Positions 22,891 through 34,700 of a stretch of DNA of 64,000 bases are shown here, piece by piece (within the stretch, counting starts at the first letter, position 1; every line of letters begins with the position of its first letter). Below the pieces are notes generated by a model. That model did no database searches. It saw only the letters and a program-made list of their open reading frames with translations, and was not told the origin of the DNA. The position numbers and the translations under genes are program-made. Origin of the DNA: Owenia fusiformis (taxonomy: Eukaryota > Annelida > Polychaeta > Sabellida > Oweniidae); assembly GCA_903813345.2 (NCBI GenBank), contig CAIIXF020000007.1:26151564-26215563 (forward strand), read 5' to 3'.

Positions 22891-23192
22891 TGATAGGCTA
22901 ATACTACTAGAGAAAAATACAATTTTATATGATAGTTGCCAAAGCAGCATAAAAACCCATATGCAAAACACAAGTGCATAAAGTTGAAATATCCCTAAAA
23001 TTAGGAAACTTGTTATTAAACATTTGCCGGGGTCCATTGACGTCAGAATCTTGTACATTGAACATGTATGCAAAATGCCTATACTATGTGTTACATTGGA
23101 AAAATAATATTTGTGAAACCAGCACCTATGAATACATTCATTATGCACTGTTCCTCAATGTAGCAATCCTTATGCAGTGTTGAATATAGATT

Positions 23193-23384
23193 TACAGTAA
23201 AACCTGTCTAATCCGAATGCCTCTGGGACGAGACAAAACTGTTCAGATTGGCAGGTGTTCATATTTCGGGGTTTCATAAACATGAAGCCAATGAGAGGTA
23301 ACAAATTTGGGATCTAGAAATAGTGTTCACATTGAGAGGTGTTTGGATTGGAGAGGTGTTCGGATATACAGGTTTCGCTCTGTA
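23193..23384. mobile_element. MITE of the TACAGTAAAACCTGT family
   Basis: The left end is TACAGTAAAACCTGT. The right end is TACAGGTTTCGCTCTGTA, a diverged complement. The interior repeats gttcagattggcaggtgttc-like units. Confidence 0.7.
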
Positions 23385-23527
23385 TAATATAAAACACATA
23401 TGTTTGTTGAATATGTGTTCTTCTCAATGGACATAAATCAGCATAGGGGAGCAGTTTCACAAATGGCGTACTGGATATAATGTCTTCAACAGCTTATTTA
23501 AAATAGTTAATGCTTTTTGTATGGACA

Positions 23528-24030
23528 ATTGCATTTAGGGGCGGGGTCAAAATATCGATGTTCATATGGAGACGAAAGTACTTTCGCGAGGGGGGAGGGG
23601 GTTTTTGGGCACTTTCGTTGACCAAAAAAACATCGATAATTCGGATCTGATATACAAAAAATAATTGGACTTACCCACTTTTTCTGGCGCTATGTTCTGA
23701 TAAAAAGGCTTGTTTTCAATAGTTCGTGAGCTTTTTTGTGTGATAGGTCCAAAATTTCGGTAGATAAAGACGATAATTCGATCATTTTTCAAATAAATTC
23801 CGTACTTTTCCCTCCTCCTTTTGAAGAGTTCAATGCAGTTAAATTGCGAACGTGTGTTAATTCACCGTAATAATAACCCGGCAAATAGGATACGATGATT
23901 AATCAATGTTTTTTTTAAGTGACCTAAGCTTTCGTCTAGAGGGGGGGGGGGGGGGGGGGGTGGGGGGGTTGTTGTCCAAACGAAATTACTTTCGTCTCCA
24001 TATGAACATTGATATTTTGACCCCGCCCCT
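23528..24030. mobile_element. MITE with 45-bp terminal inverted repeats
   Basis: The arms start AGGGGCGGGGTCAAAATAT (left, 23537) and read the same from the right end (24030) on the other strand, with one or two mismatches over about 45 bp. TATGGACA is directly repeated at 23520-23527 and 24031-24038, but nine extra bases lie between the left copy and the arm. A G homopolymer occupies 23941-23960, followed by TGGGGGGG. Confidence 0.7.
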
Positions 24031-25913
24031 TATGGACAGTGAATCAATCAATATTGTATACTTGATTTCATTCAGATTGTAAATTTTCAAGTTGTAAATT
24101 GCCAACTGTATATTGTATATATTGACCTATGTGAACCTTGTTTATGACCATTTTCTACTCTAGCTTTTTCAAGTATCTCCTAAGAGTAAATAATAAAATG
24201 TTGGAATATCGTATGAGTAAATATAGAATCTTCTTTTACTACACAAATTAACGTAAAAAATAAGGGATGTGTTTGTCAATTAAAGCATCACATCAATGTG
24301 TAGCATTCACATACTGTACATGTAAATTCCTTTAATTAAACGGCTATTTTAAGTTAAATCTCCGCCAAAGTCACTGCTGGCTCAGACAAAACAGTCTGAT
24401 ACCAGGAGAGATAAAACTGTGGCAAGCTGTGAAGTGAGTAATACAGTAAGGATTGATGATGATCAAATCGCAAGTGAGGTTGAGGTAGCCAAATTAAAGA
24501 AATTTACAGTATATAGATGATGGAAAGATTGCATAAAATGGATGGATGGAAGAGGTAATTAAAGGGGCAACAAGGTCTGTAGAGAAAATTCAAAATTTTT
24601 TACTTTTTCTGAGCTATCAGGGCAACATTTGGCTTAACATCTTCTTTGACATACCTATTTTCTTAAAATGTATGGATAAACTATCAATTTCAGCATTAAG
24701 AAGTGTAAATTCAGTTCAAAGCTTCTATAAAGGGAGTCCCACTTATAGATTTTTAAGATCCATCAAGTTTCAAGAGGAATATCAGCTGAAATAATGTTCA
24801 TCTGGAGGGTTTCTTTGGAGAAAATAAAAATTTATGTTAGTCTTGATGAAATATCCAAACTTGAATATATTTTGACACTGGTCCATGATCGTTGAATGGC
24901 CTCTATGCGCTAATAGTTGCACCTTTAAATATGAACTTTGGCTAAAGTTTTCATCTTGTATTATTCCCCCTCTTCTTTCTACCATATTGCAAAATGTGAA
25001 TTCAATTTCCCTGGCCTAACTCGATAAGCCTTTAAATCGGGAAGGTCAGCACATTTGGTGTAAATTAATTTCAATTTTTTTACAATAAATAGAAAACAGA
25101 AATTAATTTAAGCTTATTAATATTTTAATGTATTTATTAATTTATTAAACTATATTGTTGCATTTTATACTATTTGATCAGAATATACTTTATATTCTAT
25201 TTTCCAAAGGTAACTCCACAAAGAGAACCAGATTTTAAGCTGTCCAACCTCAAAAATAATTTGAACCTGTTTTCTAGACAGATATTGAATAATTTCATGG
25301 TTTCGACTTTTTTCAATATTGAATTTGATTTCGAAATTTAACATTTGAAGAATAAATAATGTTTGGTAAAGAAATGTTAACTTAAACCCAACACCATCAT
25401 ACAGCAGATCTTATTTCCACTATTCAAGTATTACATAACAGAGGAGGTGGGTCAATCCCATTTGCCATTGTTTACAAAGGAGGTTGCTTGACAGTCCCTC
25501 AGCGATATATACGAGTGTGTATGCAACTCAAAACAATCCACAGGAGTACATTAAAGTTACAGGGCATTCTGGGAAATAAGTTCCTCCTTTTGCAATGGAA
25601 ACTGGGATTGAAACTCTCTCCCCATCAATAAGAAAATATAAGTAAATCACGTCATAATTTGAGACAGCCAGTTTATCTAATCTCAATTTCAATCAGTCAA
25701 TCTAGACTCAAAAATAAGTAACAACTAAAAAAATATTTAAGAATCCTTTAAAAGATCAGCTGATTCTAGCATAAAATATTCATACATTCAATAATGTAAC
25801 AGCTAATGTGCGATAAAATTTCAGTTGTAATTCAATTACAAGGTTTATAAACAATCTAATGCATCCAGCACATATTACACAACAAATAAACAGAAAAAAT
25901 TGTTCTTGCAAAA

Positions 25914-26020
25914 TACAATAAAACCAGTCTGAATAATTGAAAGCTACTTGAACAGACCAAAGTGTTCATATTCAGTGGTATTCAACAAACAAGTATTCAC
26001 ATTCACAAGTTTTGCTCTAT
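25914..26020. mobile_element. Short decayed MITE of the TACAGTAAAACCTGT family
   Basis: The left end is TACAATAAAACCAGTCTGAAT and the right end acaagttttgctcta, a diverged complement. Interior words such as gtgttcatattcag match other copies. Confidence 0.5.
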
Positions 26021-26574
26021 CTTGATTTTTTCTTTGTAGTGATCAGAAGAAATATTAAATCTACATTTTCCTAAACATATATCTAAGATCTTGAATTCTT
26101 GATTATAGAAACCTGTGCAATATGAATACTGTACTCTCAAAGAATCAATTATATTTCAAACTATTTATATGAAATGTATATATATAATAGTTATCTATCA
26201 ATACAAAATGAAATGGAATGTTTATGTAGAGTTAGAGATGGGCTTAAAGAAAGGAACAGCACAAAAAATGAAGAGGCTAATTATTGATCCAGAAGGGCTA
26301 TATATCATTTTTTATGATTTCTTTCAGTCTAATGATACAATAGAGGTATGTGCTTGCATGATTGAATAAAATCAAACCTACAATATTTGTGAACTTATAT
26401 TGTAGACTGTTATTGTAGACTATTATTGAAGATTGTTAATATTGTTAACTCTTATTAAAAGCTTTTTAGTCAGAAATGTGGAGATACTGTACATAACTTT
26501 AAAATATGTATACATTAAATAATTTATCTGTGAATGCTAATATATACAGTACATATTAAAATAAATCTTTTAAA

Positions 26575-26668
26575 TAAGCATATGACATCAATACCCGGGC
26601 ATATAACATCAGCAAATAGGCATATGACATCAGCATATTCCATTAACAAAGAGCCATATGACATCAGT
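26575..26668. repeat. Minisatellite built on catatgacatcag
   Basis: About four degenerate units of roughly 20-28 bp carry the words catatgacatcagca or cataacatcagcaaatagg. Confidence 0.6.
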
Positions 26669-26818
26669 ACATAAAATCTATATTCAATATTTTTTCTCTA
26701 AATAAATATTTATCATAAATATAAGAACAGTGACGCATGTTTAACATTTTTAAATGAACTGTTGACAACTTCCTCGGGAACATTTTTCCACTGACCTCCA
26801 CATCACTAGACTGTTTTA

Positions 26819-27003
26819 ATACTGTACTCCGCGTGCGATGTAGTTTCATTATTTTCCTGATTGTGGTAAAATCAAAAAAAATAATCGTCATAAAATAATT
26901 GTCACAAAATTTCTGAAAAATCCACAAAATTTAATAGCCGCTAAATTGTGATTTCTCAAAATTCGCAAAATTAAAACTCACGAAATTAGCTGGGAGTACA
27001 GTC
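26819..27003. mobile_element. Decayed relative of the 16885-17284 MITE
   Basis: The ends (tactgtactccgcgtgcgatg on the left, gggagtacagt on the right) and the right interior (aatagccgctaaattgtg...attcgcaaaatt) align to the intact copy. Many CG positions are now CA or TG. Confidence 0.6.
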
Positions 27004-27345
27004 GTCTGGTTTCACTTCTTTAAAAGTGAGCTTCATCTCCAGCTACTACTTGCCCCTGTCTCTCTACTCTCTAGGTATACATGTTTTACTGTTCTTATAG
27101 CAGCTATACTATTACACTATTACAACATCAATTATAAAATTGTAACAATGCTAATTTAAATTGCATATTTGTGCTTTAATATCCATATAATACTATTGCG
27201 GATTGAATGATGAAATCACCTTTATTCGCTAGAGAGGAGATTTAATCACTCATCCCACAGTGTCTAATTCAGGAATATTATAAGGTTTGATAGCATGGAA
27301 CACTCGTCCATGTATATGTAAGAAAAAATATACATGCTACATATA

Positions 27346-27532
27346 CAGGGTGACTCAATAAGAATGAAACCCATGAATAAAACTGGTAGCATTACTTTAA
27401 ATTTATAATTCACATGGTGAAAACTTCATGAAATTTCGCTCAAGTGAACTCCATTCTGTACCAGCTAAAACTCCATCATTGCTGACAATGTTATTCAAAA
27501 ATGGAGTGTCACATTTCTTTTGGGTCACCCTG
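27346..27532. mobile_element. TA-flanked MITE with CAGGGTGACCC-like ends
   Basis: The left arm CAGGGTGACTCAATAAGAA complements the right arm (ttcttttgggtcaccctg) with few mismatches. TA is present on each side. It is a mariner-type non-autonomous element. Confidence 0.65.
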
Positions 27533-28209
27533 TATTCAAATTGAACTTTCAGAAAAAGCAAAAATATTTGAATGCATGATGCAAAATACGGTGAGCCAAA
27601 CTCCCAACTAAAGGAATTTTGACGTTTGAATTGAACAATTTGAAAGATATAAACATGTCAATTAAATTCAATTGCATATACCGCATATGATGGATTGTTC
27701 CCTTAAAATACATGTACACGATGTAGATGAATGGAAGCTGAGTAGTAGATTCAAACAACTACTGAACCATTGAAACATTATTGTTAAGGCACTTTGTGGA
27801 AACATGTATAAACCATCTAGTCAAAAACATTTTTGAGTCTCATTTTAACATTGCAGCTCACCCACAAGAAATCATCATTATGGACAACCTAATTTATATA
27901 TTACAATTTGCCATTTTTTCTGCGCTGAGTGCCATAGTGTTTGTTTATGGGAAATATGTGTGAATAAGCATTTGTGCAATTTCAGTATATGGTGACATCG
28001 GGTTGTAGGTTATTTCTGGTGCTGTTGTAATTCATTCTGTTATACAGTTGTTGTTGTTGTTGTATTGTATTGCTATTTTAGACTCCTCAAAGAGTTTGGA
28101 GGATTGAATCTTTTGTACTGAATTTTCTCATAGTACTTGTCTTTATAATTCCAATTCTTTCTCATCCCAATGAAGTCCTCTTGTGTTCTGTTCCATGTTG
28201 GAATGTTGC

Positions 28210-28228
28210 TTAATAAAGTTCAGCATCT
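28210..28228 (-). CDS. Possible terminal exon of the MyRIP-like gene
   Basis: On the minus strand a good acceptor (TTATTTATTTTCCAG) ends at 28229. Joining from the phase-2 donor at 31733 would give a short tail, DAELY, then stop at 28212-28210. The alternative is that the gene ends at the TAA that overlaps the donor at 31731-31729. Neither is proven. Confidence 0.25.
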
Positions 28229-29419
28229 CTGGAAAATAAATAACAAGTTGAATTTGATTGAGCATATTATATTATAATATCAACTTTTATAACATTGTAA
28301 CTTTTTTCATTTTTATAATTACATTTATAGAGAAATAACTTTTTTTGATTTCAAGATAAAGAACTTTTTTTATTGTGATCATTAAGTCATTATAAAGATT
28401 TAAAGTTATATTTAAAGGGTCACAGGGTCTGTCAATAGATAAATCAAAATGTTACTGATTATTATGATCAGCCTTATATTAAAATGCTTTAACAAACAAT
28501 AACATAACACTAAATAGCATTTGATAATACTTAAATGACCCTATTAGATAGTCCAGAGTTTTTAATTTCTTGGTCCATCTCTCAAGGTGTGTACTCTTAT
28601 AAACCTATAGAAGCTGATTTGAAAGTATAAATGCACTATTAAAGACATCTTTAATTTAAGCTGCCAGCAAAGTGTAAGAGAGTATAAAATGTTCGAAACA
28701 GTTTACAAAGCAAGCCAATGTTGGTTTCTGCTGTGGAAGACTATATAATAACTAATAATTTACAAAAATAGCGGATGCAAAATAAAAATTTAAGTCAATC
28801 TTTTCTATATGCAAACAATTCAATTTCAATGCAATCTCAATTTTGTTTTTGAAATCAATGTCAAACTGGTGAAGACGAAATACACCATAAATGCAATGAA
28901 TGTAGTTTTACAGGTTAACTGAAGCGAGGGCGGTGTATTAAGCAATGAAATAATCTAACAGTGCTTTAGTGATGTTATAAGCCTGTTTGGGGCATTTGAG
29001 TTTAGCTTTCCATTAGCCTGCCTAATGTGGTTGTCATTTGTAATATTTTGGAGAGTTGGATTGATATGGGATACAAGTTTTTCTGGTGTGTATTTCAATT
29101 AGTTCAGCTATTTTCTATTAAACACTGGTCATCTTTGCACGCTCAGTGTTCCATGCGATGGGAGAAGCTGAGTGAACGAAGATGGATGAATTGCAACACA
29201 AAAGGTGTTGTAACTAGTTGAGGGAAGTGGTATTGTTAAAACATGGGATGTTACAAAATACCAAGCTATAGCTATAAAGCCATGTAAATAATACCTAAAC
29301 ATATAGAGGCTTTCTTAGCTACTGGAATCTTCTCTGAAATAATTGAAAAAACAAAGAATGCATTTCCAATGAAGTAAAAAATGTGTTCTGTGGATTTTTG
29401 AGTTTTCTTGTGCATAGTA

Positions 29420-29985
29420 CAGGGTGGTCAAAAAAAACGGAAACCCTGCATTTTCCTCATATCTTTGTCATTTTAGGAAATTACTCCTTGATATTTCACA
29501 CATTTGTAAATCATTCAATTTCCTACCACCCTACCATATTTCATGACCATCAGACTGATAGTCACAATCTTACAGCACTTTGAACAACATGCTTCAGGTT
29601 TGGCCATCATTGCGCTTGAGGCAAACCTGCACAGCTGTCAATGATCCAAATGCATTCCTCAGGAGGTATGGCCTGAATGATACAGATGATCTCACTTTTG
29701 AGGTCTGCAATTGTCCTGGGGTCATTATTATACACTCTATCTCTGCTATATCCCCATAGGTAGGGACATTTTGGACGACATGTGCAGGTTAGTCTTCAGC
29801 ACAATAGTGGCCACATGAAATGTTCTTTAAAGTGCTGTAACACGGTGAATATCAATCAAATGGTCATGAAATATGGTAGGCTGGTAGGAAATTGAGTGAT
29901 GTACAAATGTGCAAAGTTATTTCTTAAAATAATAAAGATATTAGGTAAAATGATGTAAGGGTTTCCAGTTTTTTTGACCACCCTG
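29420..29985. mobile_element. MITE with about 140-bp terminal inverted repeats
   Basis: Both ends start CAGGGTGGTCAAAAAAA and the arms remain alignable for about 140 bp (shared words aatttcctacca, cctaccatatttcatgacca). TA flanks both sides, which suggests a mariner-type origin. There is no transposase ORF. Confidence 0.75.
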
Positions 29986-29997
29986 TACATGTAATAC

Positions 29998-30168
29998 ATT
30001 TAGCAAACAAGGCATTAACATGCAAAATGTCACTACCTGCCATTTGTAACAGATGCCAAACACCAGATACCACACACCAACTGCAAAACACCAACCACTG
30101 AACACCATCCACAAAAAGTTTGAGACTATGACAATATGTCACCACTTTCTGGTGTTGACATAAAAAGT
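29998..30168 (+). repeat. TGTCACCAC-family dispersed repeat, copy 4
   Basis: It has the typical order: aaggcattaacatgcaaaatg, tcactacctgcc, an aacacc-rich middle, acaaaaagtttgagac, then the hairpin end tatgtcaccac. Confidence 0.6.
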
Positions 30169-30624
30169 GTATGCATCAATTTTGAACTCACAATCATATG
30201 TCAATTAACAAAGCCATATTCCATGAGAAAATCAACCTATTGTCAAGAAAATGAGTTCATTTTCAAAAGCAAATTATGAATAAAAATACAGAAGCAGACA
30301 TAAAGAAAATACAGCAAAACAAAACAGAAATAAACTACTGTAATATCAATTGGAAATATCTGAAATAAACAACACAATTTGAAGGATGATAATCAGACTA
30401 CAGGTGTAAAATAGATGCATCAGGATAATTACCTGCATAAAACCCAATGGCTAGTCAAAGCTAATATTTTTCTAATTTAATTACTATTGTACATGCAAAA
30501 TAAGAACTATAATAGTGCAAATTTACACATACAGTAGTTAAAACTAAGCTAAGTCAGCGCTCAAAAAACTTTCTTGCTCATTTGTCTTATCAATTAATAT
30601 TAACAGTCAATTTTATATATATAG

Positions 30625-30782
30625 GTTATCTCATGGTTAATTTTCAATATGAATTTTATTCAAGGGTAATATGATATTGACTGAGGGAAATATGATATTG
30701 ACCAAACGAGAGATGCGAAGTGAGTGTCAATATGATATTTCCCTCGTAAAATTCATATTCCATCCCTCCCATTAAATAACCT
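30625..30782. mobile_element. Small MITE with nested inverted repeats
   Basis: The outer arms (AGGTTAT.T.ATGG...ATATGAATTTTA against its complement near 30745-30782) enclose inner arms GAGGGAAATATGATATTGAC and GTCAATATGATATTTCCCTC. The inner pair is a perfect complement. Confidence 0.6.
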
Positions 30783-31728
30783 CTTGTATTTTCAAAATTG
30801 CCCTTTTTGCTTTATGTTCATATTTTTTATTTTTCCTACTTTGAATGAGGAAATATATTTGAGCACTGATTCTGTGATGATAAATGTGAAAAGACTAAAT
30901 TCTACATCTATTGTGATTCAAATAATCAGCAATCAAAAATAAAAGCTGTAAGAATTTGAATTGAATCTAAAACCTGTAGGATGCCACTAAGCTAGCTATT
31001 GCAAATTACAAGAATTATGAATTTAAGTGAAAAAGATCTTGATGGTTCGATAAAAGATATTTGAAATATACCTGGTGTTATAAAACACTCTTACAAATCG
31101 TCCAGGCTATTTACAAAAACAAAATGTGTAAAAGTGAATTATAATAGGTTAAACCTAAATATAAGCTTTAAAATGGCAATGCATTCATGCCCATGCATTA
31201 ATCATCTAAAATGCATGGCTAGTAAACATCGCTATTTCAAATTCCACACAGATTCACATCTATAATTTAAATATCTATGCATAATTAAAGAAAATGTGTA
31301 ATTAAGATTTATAACTTTAATTGAAATGTGTCGAAGCTTACTCTAGGCAAATAATCAAAACAATACAGTATGTGCAACACTAGTTACAATCAACTTAAAA
31401 TATTTAGGATAAAGTAATAATGTGTTTTCACTTATAAATAAAATAGAAAGCGAACACTCAAAATAAATGTCTATGTAAATCTTCACTTCGAACATGCCTA
31501 TTTCACACCCTTTCTCTGAAAAACTTGAATAAACTGTTTCATTGTCCAGCATTTTTGTACAATTTGGAATGTTTGTTTTCCTTGTAGATTCCACATTTCA
31601 ATCAGACAAGGGTTGTCCAAAAAGTCTTGAAATTTTTTTTGTATTTTGTATTTCAATACAGAGCCAATATTTCATTTTCCTTATGGGCAATGTGTCAAGA
31701 TATTACAAAAAATAATAAAAACAAAAAC

Positions 31729-34700
31729 TTACGTCTTGAACGTGTCTTGAGAGAGTTCTGGGTATTCTTCAATAAGACCATCATCCTTAGCTGCCCCTGT
31801 CTCAATACGCTGGTTCCAAAAAGCTGCTCTCGCCATGATTGAGCTCTGTTTGTTTTTCTTTGGGGCAGATAACTTAGCAGGGGGCCCTGCTGGGGTTTTC
31901 TTAGTGACTACTATACGTTTAGGTGGCTGAGTTTGTTGAGGCTCCCTTGGGGATTTCGCAACTTGGGGTTGTTTTGATTGAAGCTGAGGTGACTGCTGTT
32001 GCTTAGCAACTGTTGCTGTGGGTTGTCTGGGGGAGGCACTTGGTGATTGCTGGGGACTAGGGGTTGACCTTGGGGACCACTTGGGAGGGGCACTATCATA
32101 TTCTGGTGACTGGGGAGCCCCATAATTTGCAGGTTTTGGGCCACCACCAAATCCAAATTGTGCCCTCATTTGTTCCTGGAAGGACTTCCTTGGGTTTCTA
32201 GCGGTGAGGCTGTGCACCTATATCGAATACATGAGCAGGTATGGATAAACTGGGCAAATATCACATGATGTCAATTTTGCGATGACATATGTGCGATACA
32301 CTTTAAGGGACTCCATTTGATTTAATTGTGTAGTGCAGCGTTGTTAAACAGAAAAACTGGTTGAAACAGTACAATAAATAGTAAAACCTGTGCAAACTGA
32401 ATGAAAACCCTCAAAATCGGCTGAAATAGTTCCTGATGGAAAGGCATTTATTAGCATAAGTCAAAGTTATGTGGTGCTTTTGAAAATTGTTCCATATAGA
32501 GAGGTTTTCCATCTGACAGGTTTCACTGCACAAAACCTGAATATACGAATGCTCTGGAGACCAGTTGAAGGATTTTTCATTTAGTTGTTGCCACTGACAT
32601 TGCCTCTCTTGCCTATGACACTGATAAGCTGGATAAAATATATCATTAAAAAGTGTTCACGCATTGACATGCTCACATACAAAGGTTTTACCATATTGTA
32701 GTCTGTTTCACCAAATCACCATGATTAACCTTTGTAAATAAGAGAAACTATTTTAGTGTCCCATGCCTCATTCAACCAGGGGAGTTCACAAACAAACCTT
32801 GTTCACAATATGCAATCAATTAATGTTTTTCATTGCCTTATGCCTCTGTCGCGTTGGATCTATGGCAATCGTATAGCGGCCATAGTTTCCCAAGAGAATG
32901 CAGCATAAAATATAGAGATATGAAAAACAATGTAGATTTTATTTATTGATTTTGTGAATCTACGACTGCCATACAGTCGCTGTAGAGCAAATGTGACTGA
33001 GGCTTCCATGTATTTACAAATTGTGAAACAAGTGTTGCTTTCGAAAGAGGACATTAGTAAAAATTCAGCAAACTCAACCAACCAATCGCCCAACGACTGA
33101 TCACTTAAGATCTGAGAACTTTCCGAAAATGGTCATGTCTAATTCAAAATCTCTTTTAATTTAAGGTTGAATGAACTTCTTGATATTTCTATACAATTTA
33201 GAATGTTGACCTCAGGTCTGCTTTTTTCTTCATTACTGATTCCACTCTTGTATACTCTATAGTAAATTTCAAAACATGACTACGTTGTATCTCACTATTG
33301 ATCTCCAGTTTTCCTACAGTTGGATTATTCATAAGTTCTCAGGTCTTAAAGTGCTCAGGAGTCACCAAATATTAATGTACAAAATAGCATAGAAAAGAAA
33401 ACACAGATATTTGTTATTTTGGATGTTAGTTTTTATTCATGTAATGTTAGTTTATATAGCACCCAGCCCATGCTATTATACAATTATAAAGCATTAACAG
33501 CAAGAAGAAGAAAGACTGTAAAAAGTACCATAACCACACTGAATTTGTGCATGAGCTCTCCATGTTAGACCTCCTTATCATCTTCTCCTTTAACACTGCC
33601 TGGCAATGACATTAACTCCCACTCACCCCTCCATTTGTCTTAATCTTTCGGAAACGACAAATAAGAGAGTAAGCCAGAATGCTGCCTGGCTCGGTAAATG
33701 TTCAGTAAGGATAAGGAGGGCAGTTTATCAGAGAGTTCATACAAGACTGCATTGTCATAAAAGTAACACTTCAACATAATTAATACTGGCCAAAGAAGAA
33801 GGCAAGTTAAGTATAAGTATACAGTAGTAGAATACCATAATGTTTAGAAATTATGTATAAATTAACTTGATTGCTAAGGATATAAATTAATTTGATTGCA
33901 GGTTACTTTTGAAGAAATGAATCCAATAAAATATAAATCAATTTGATTGCAGGTTTTGAAGAAATGGATCCTAATAAAATATAAAATACTGGTGAAGCAA
34001 TGTAGTTAGTTAATCTGCCAATCGGCATTCTATTAGTATTCACTTCCTCTTGATTTTTTCAAAATGTTGATCCTTAAGTTCTCCGGGAAACTGCTTCCTC
34101 ATCCCTTAGTATATTTCCAGTTTCGTTCCAATACCTTTTAGTTTTGAAGTTATTGATTACAAATCACCCAATCTTCCACCATTACAGGGTGTCAAAAAAT
34201 ATTGCTCACTCAGTTATTTTTTGTGATTGAGGTATTAGCTTATAAATATACACAAATTCTTATGAATATGCACAAATCAAAGTGCATTTGCATATCCTTT
34301 ACAAAATCACAATTTTCACACCAAATCTTTTTACAGTTAAAAACCAAATATCACCAGTAAAAATAATGATTAAAGAAATGTTGAAAAATGTATTTAATAT
34401 TCACATCAATCAATAAATCATCACTACCTCGCCTTGTGATTGGTTGAAACTTTCATCATCCGACCAATCAGACGCAACTTCCTAAAACATCAAACTCAAA
34501 TAGTTAAAGTAGTTATGCCTTAATTATAGGTGCATTTTGATTAATTTCAAACTGATATACCAAGAAATGTATTGTCATAAGGGTTTAGAATGTGCCATAG
34601 TAACATATCAAACGTGCCTTGGAGTTCATAGGAATAAATGAAAGAATTGGGGTCAAGAATATTTAAGTTTCAGAAATAATTCAAAGTGCAACCAAGTTAC

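Larger units (their letters stand above)
22891..28209. other. Intergenic region after COPS8, repeats only
   Basis: No convincing exon was found on either strand. The region holds MITEs at 23193-23384, 23528-24030, 25914-26020, 26819-27003 and 27346-27532 and a minisatellite at 26575-26668. A late AATAAA near 24193 could serve COPS8. The remainder is AT-rich and featureless. Confidence 0.55.
28235..31728. other. 3' flank or last intron of the MyRIP-like gene, repeats only
   Basis: No coding exon was seen. The region contains a long-armed MITE (29420-29985), a TGTCACCAC-family repeat (29998-30168) and a nested inverted repeat (30625-30782); otherwise it is AT-rich. Confidence 0.5.

Noticed and set aside
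27781-27963. 60-codon plus-strand frame with a hydrophobic C-terminus
   Set aside because: It is AT-rich with no splice partners or neighbouring exons. A hydrophobic run is expected by chance in T-rich DNA.
31911-32156. 81-codon minus-strand frame
   Set aside because: It is a shadow of the Pro/Gln-rich final MyRIP-like exon in another frame.
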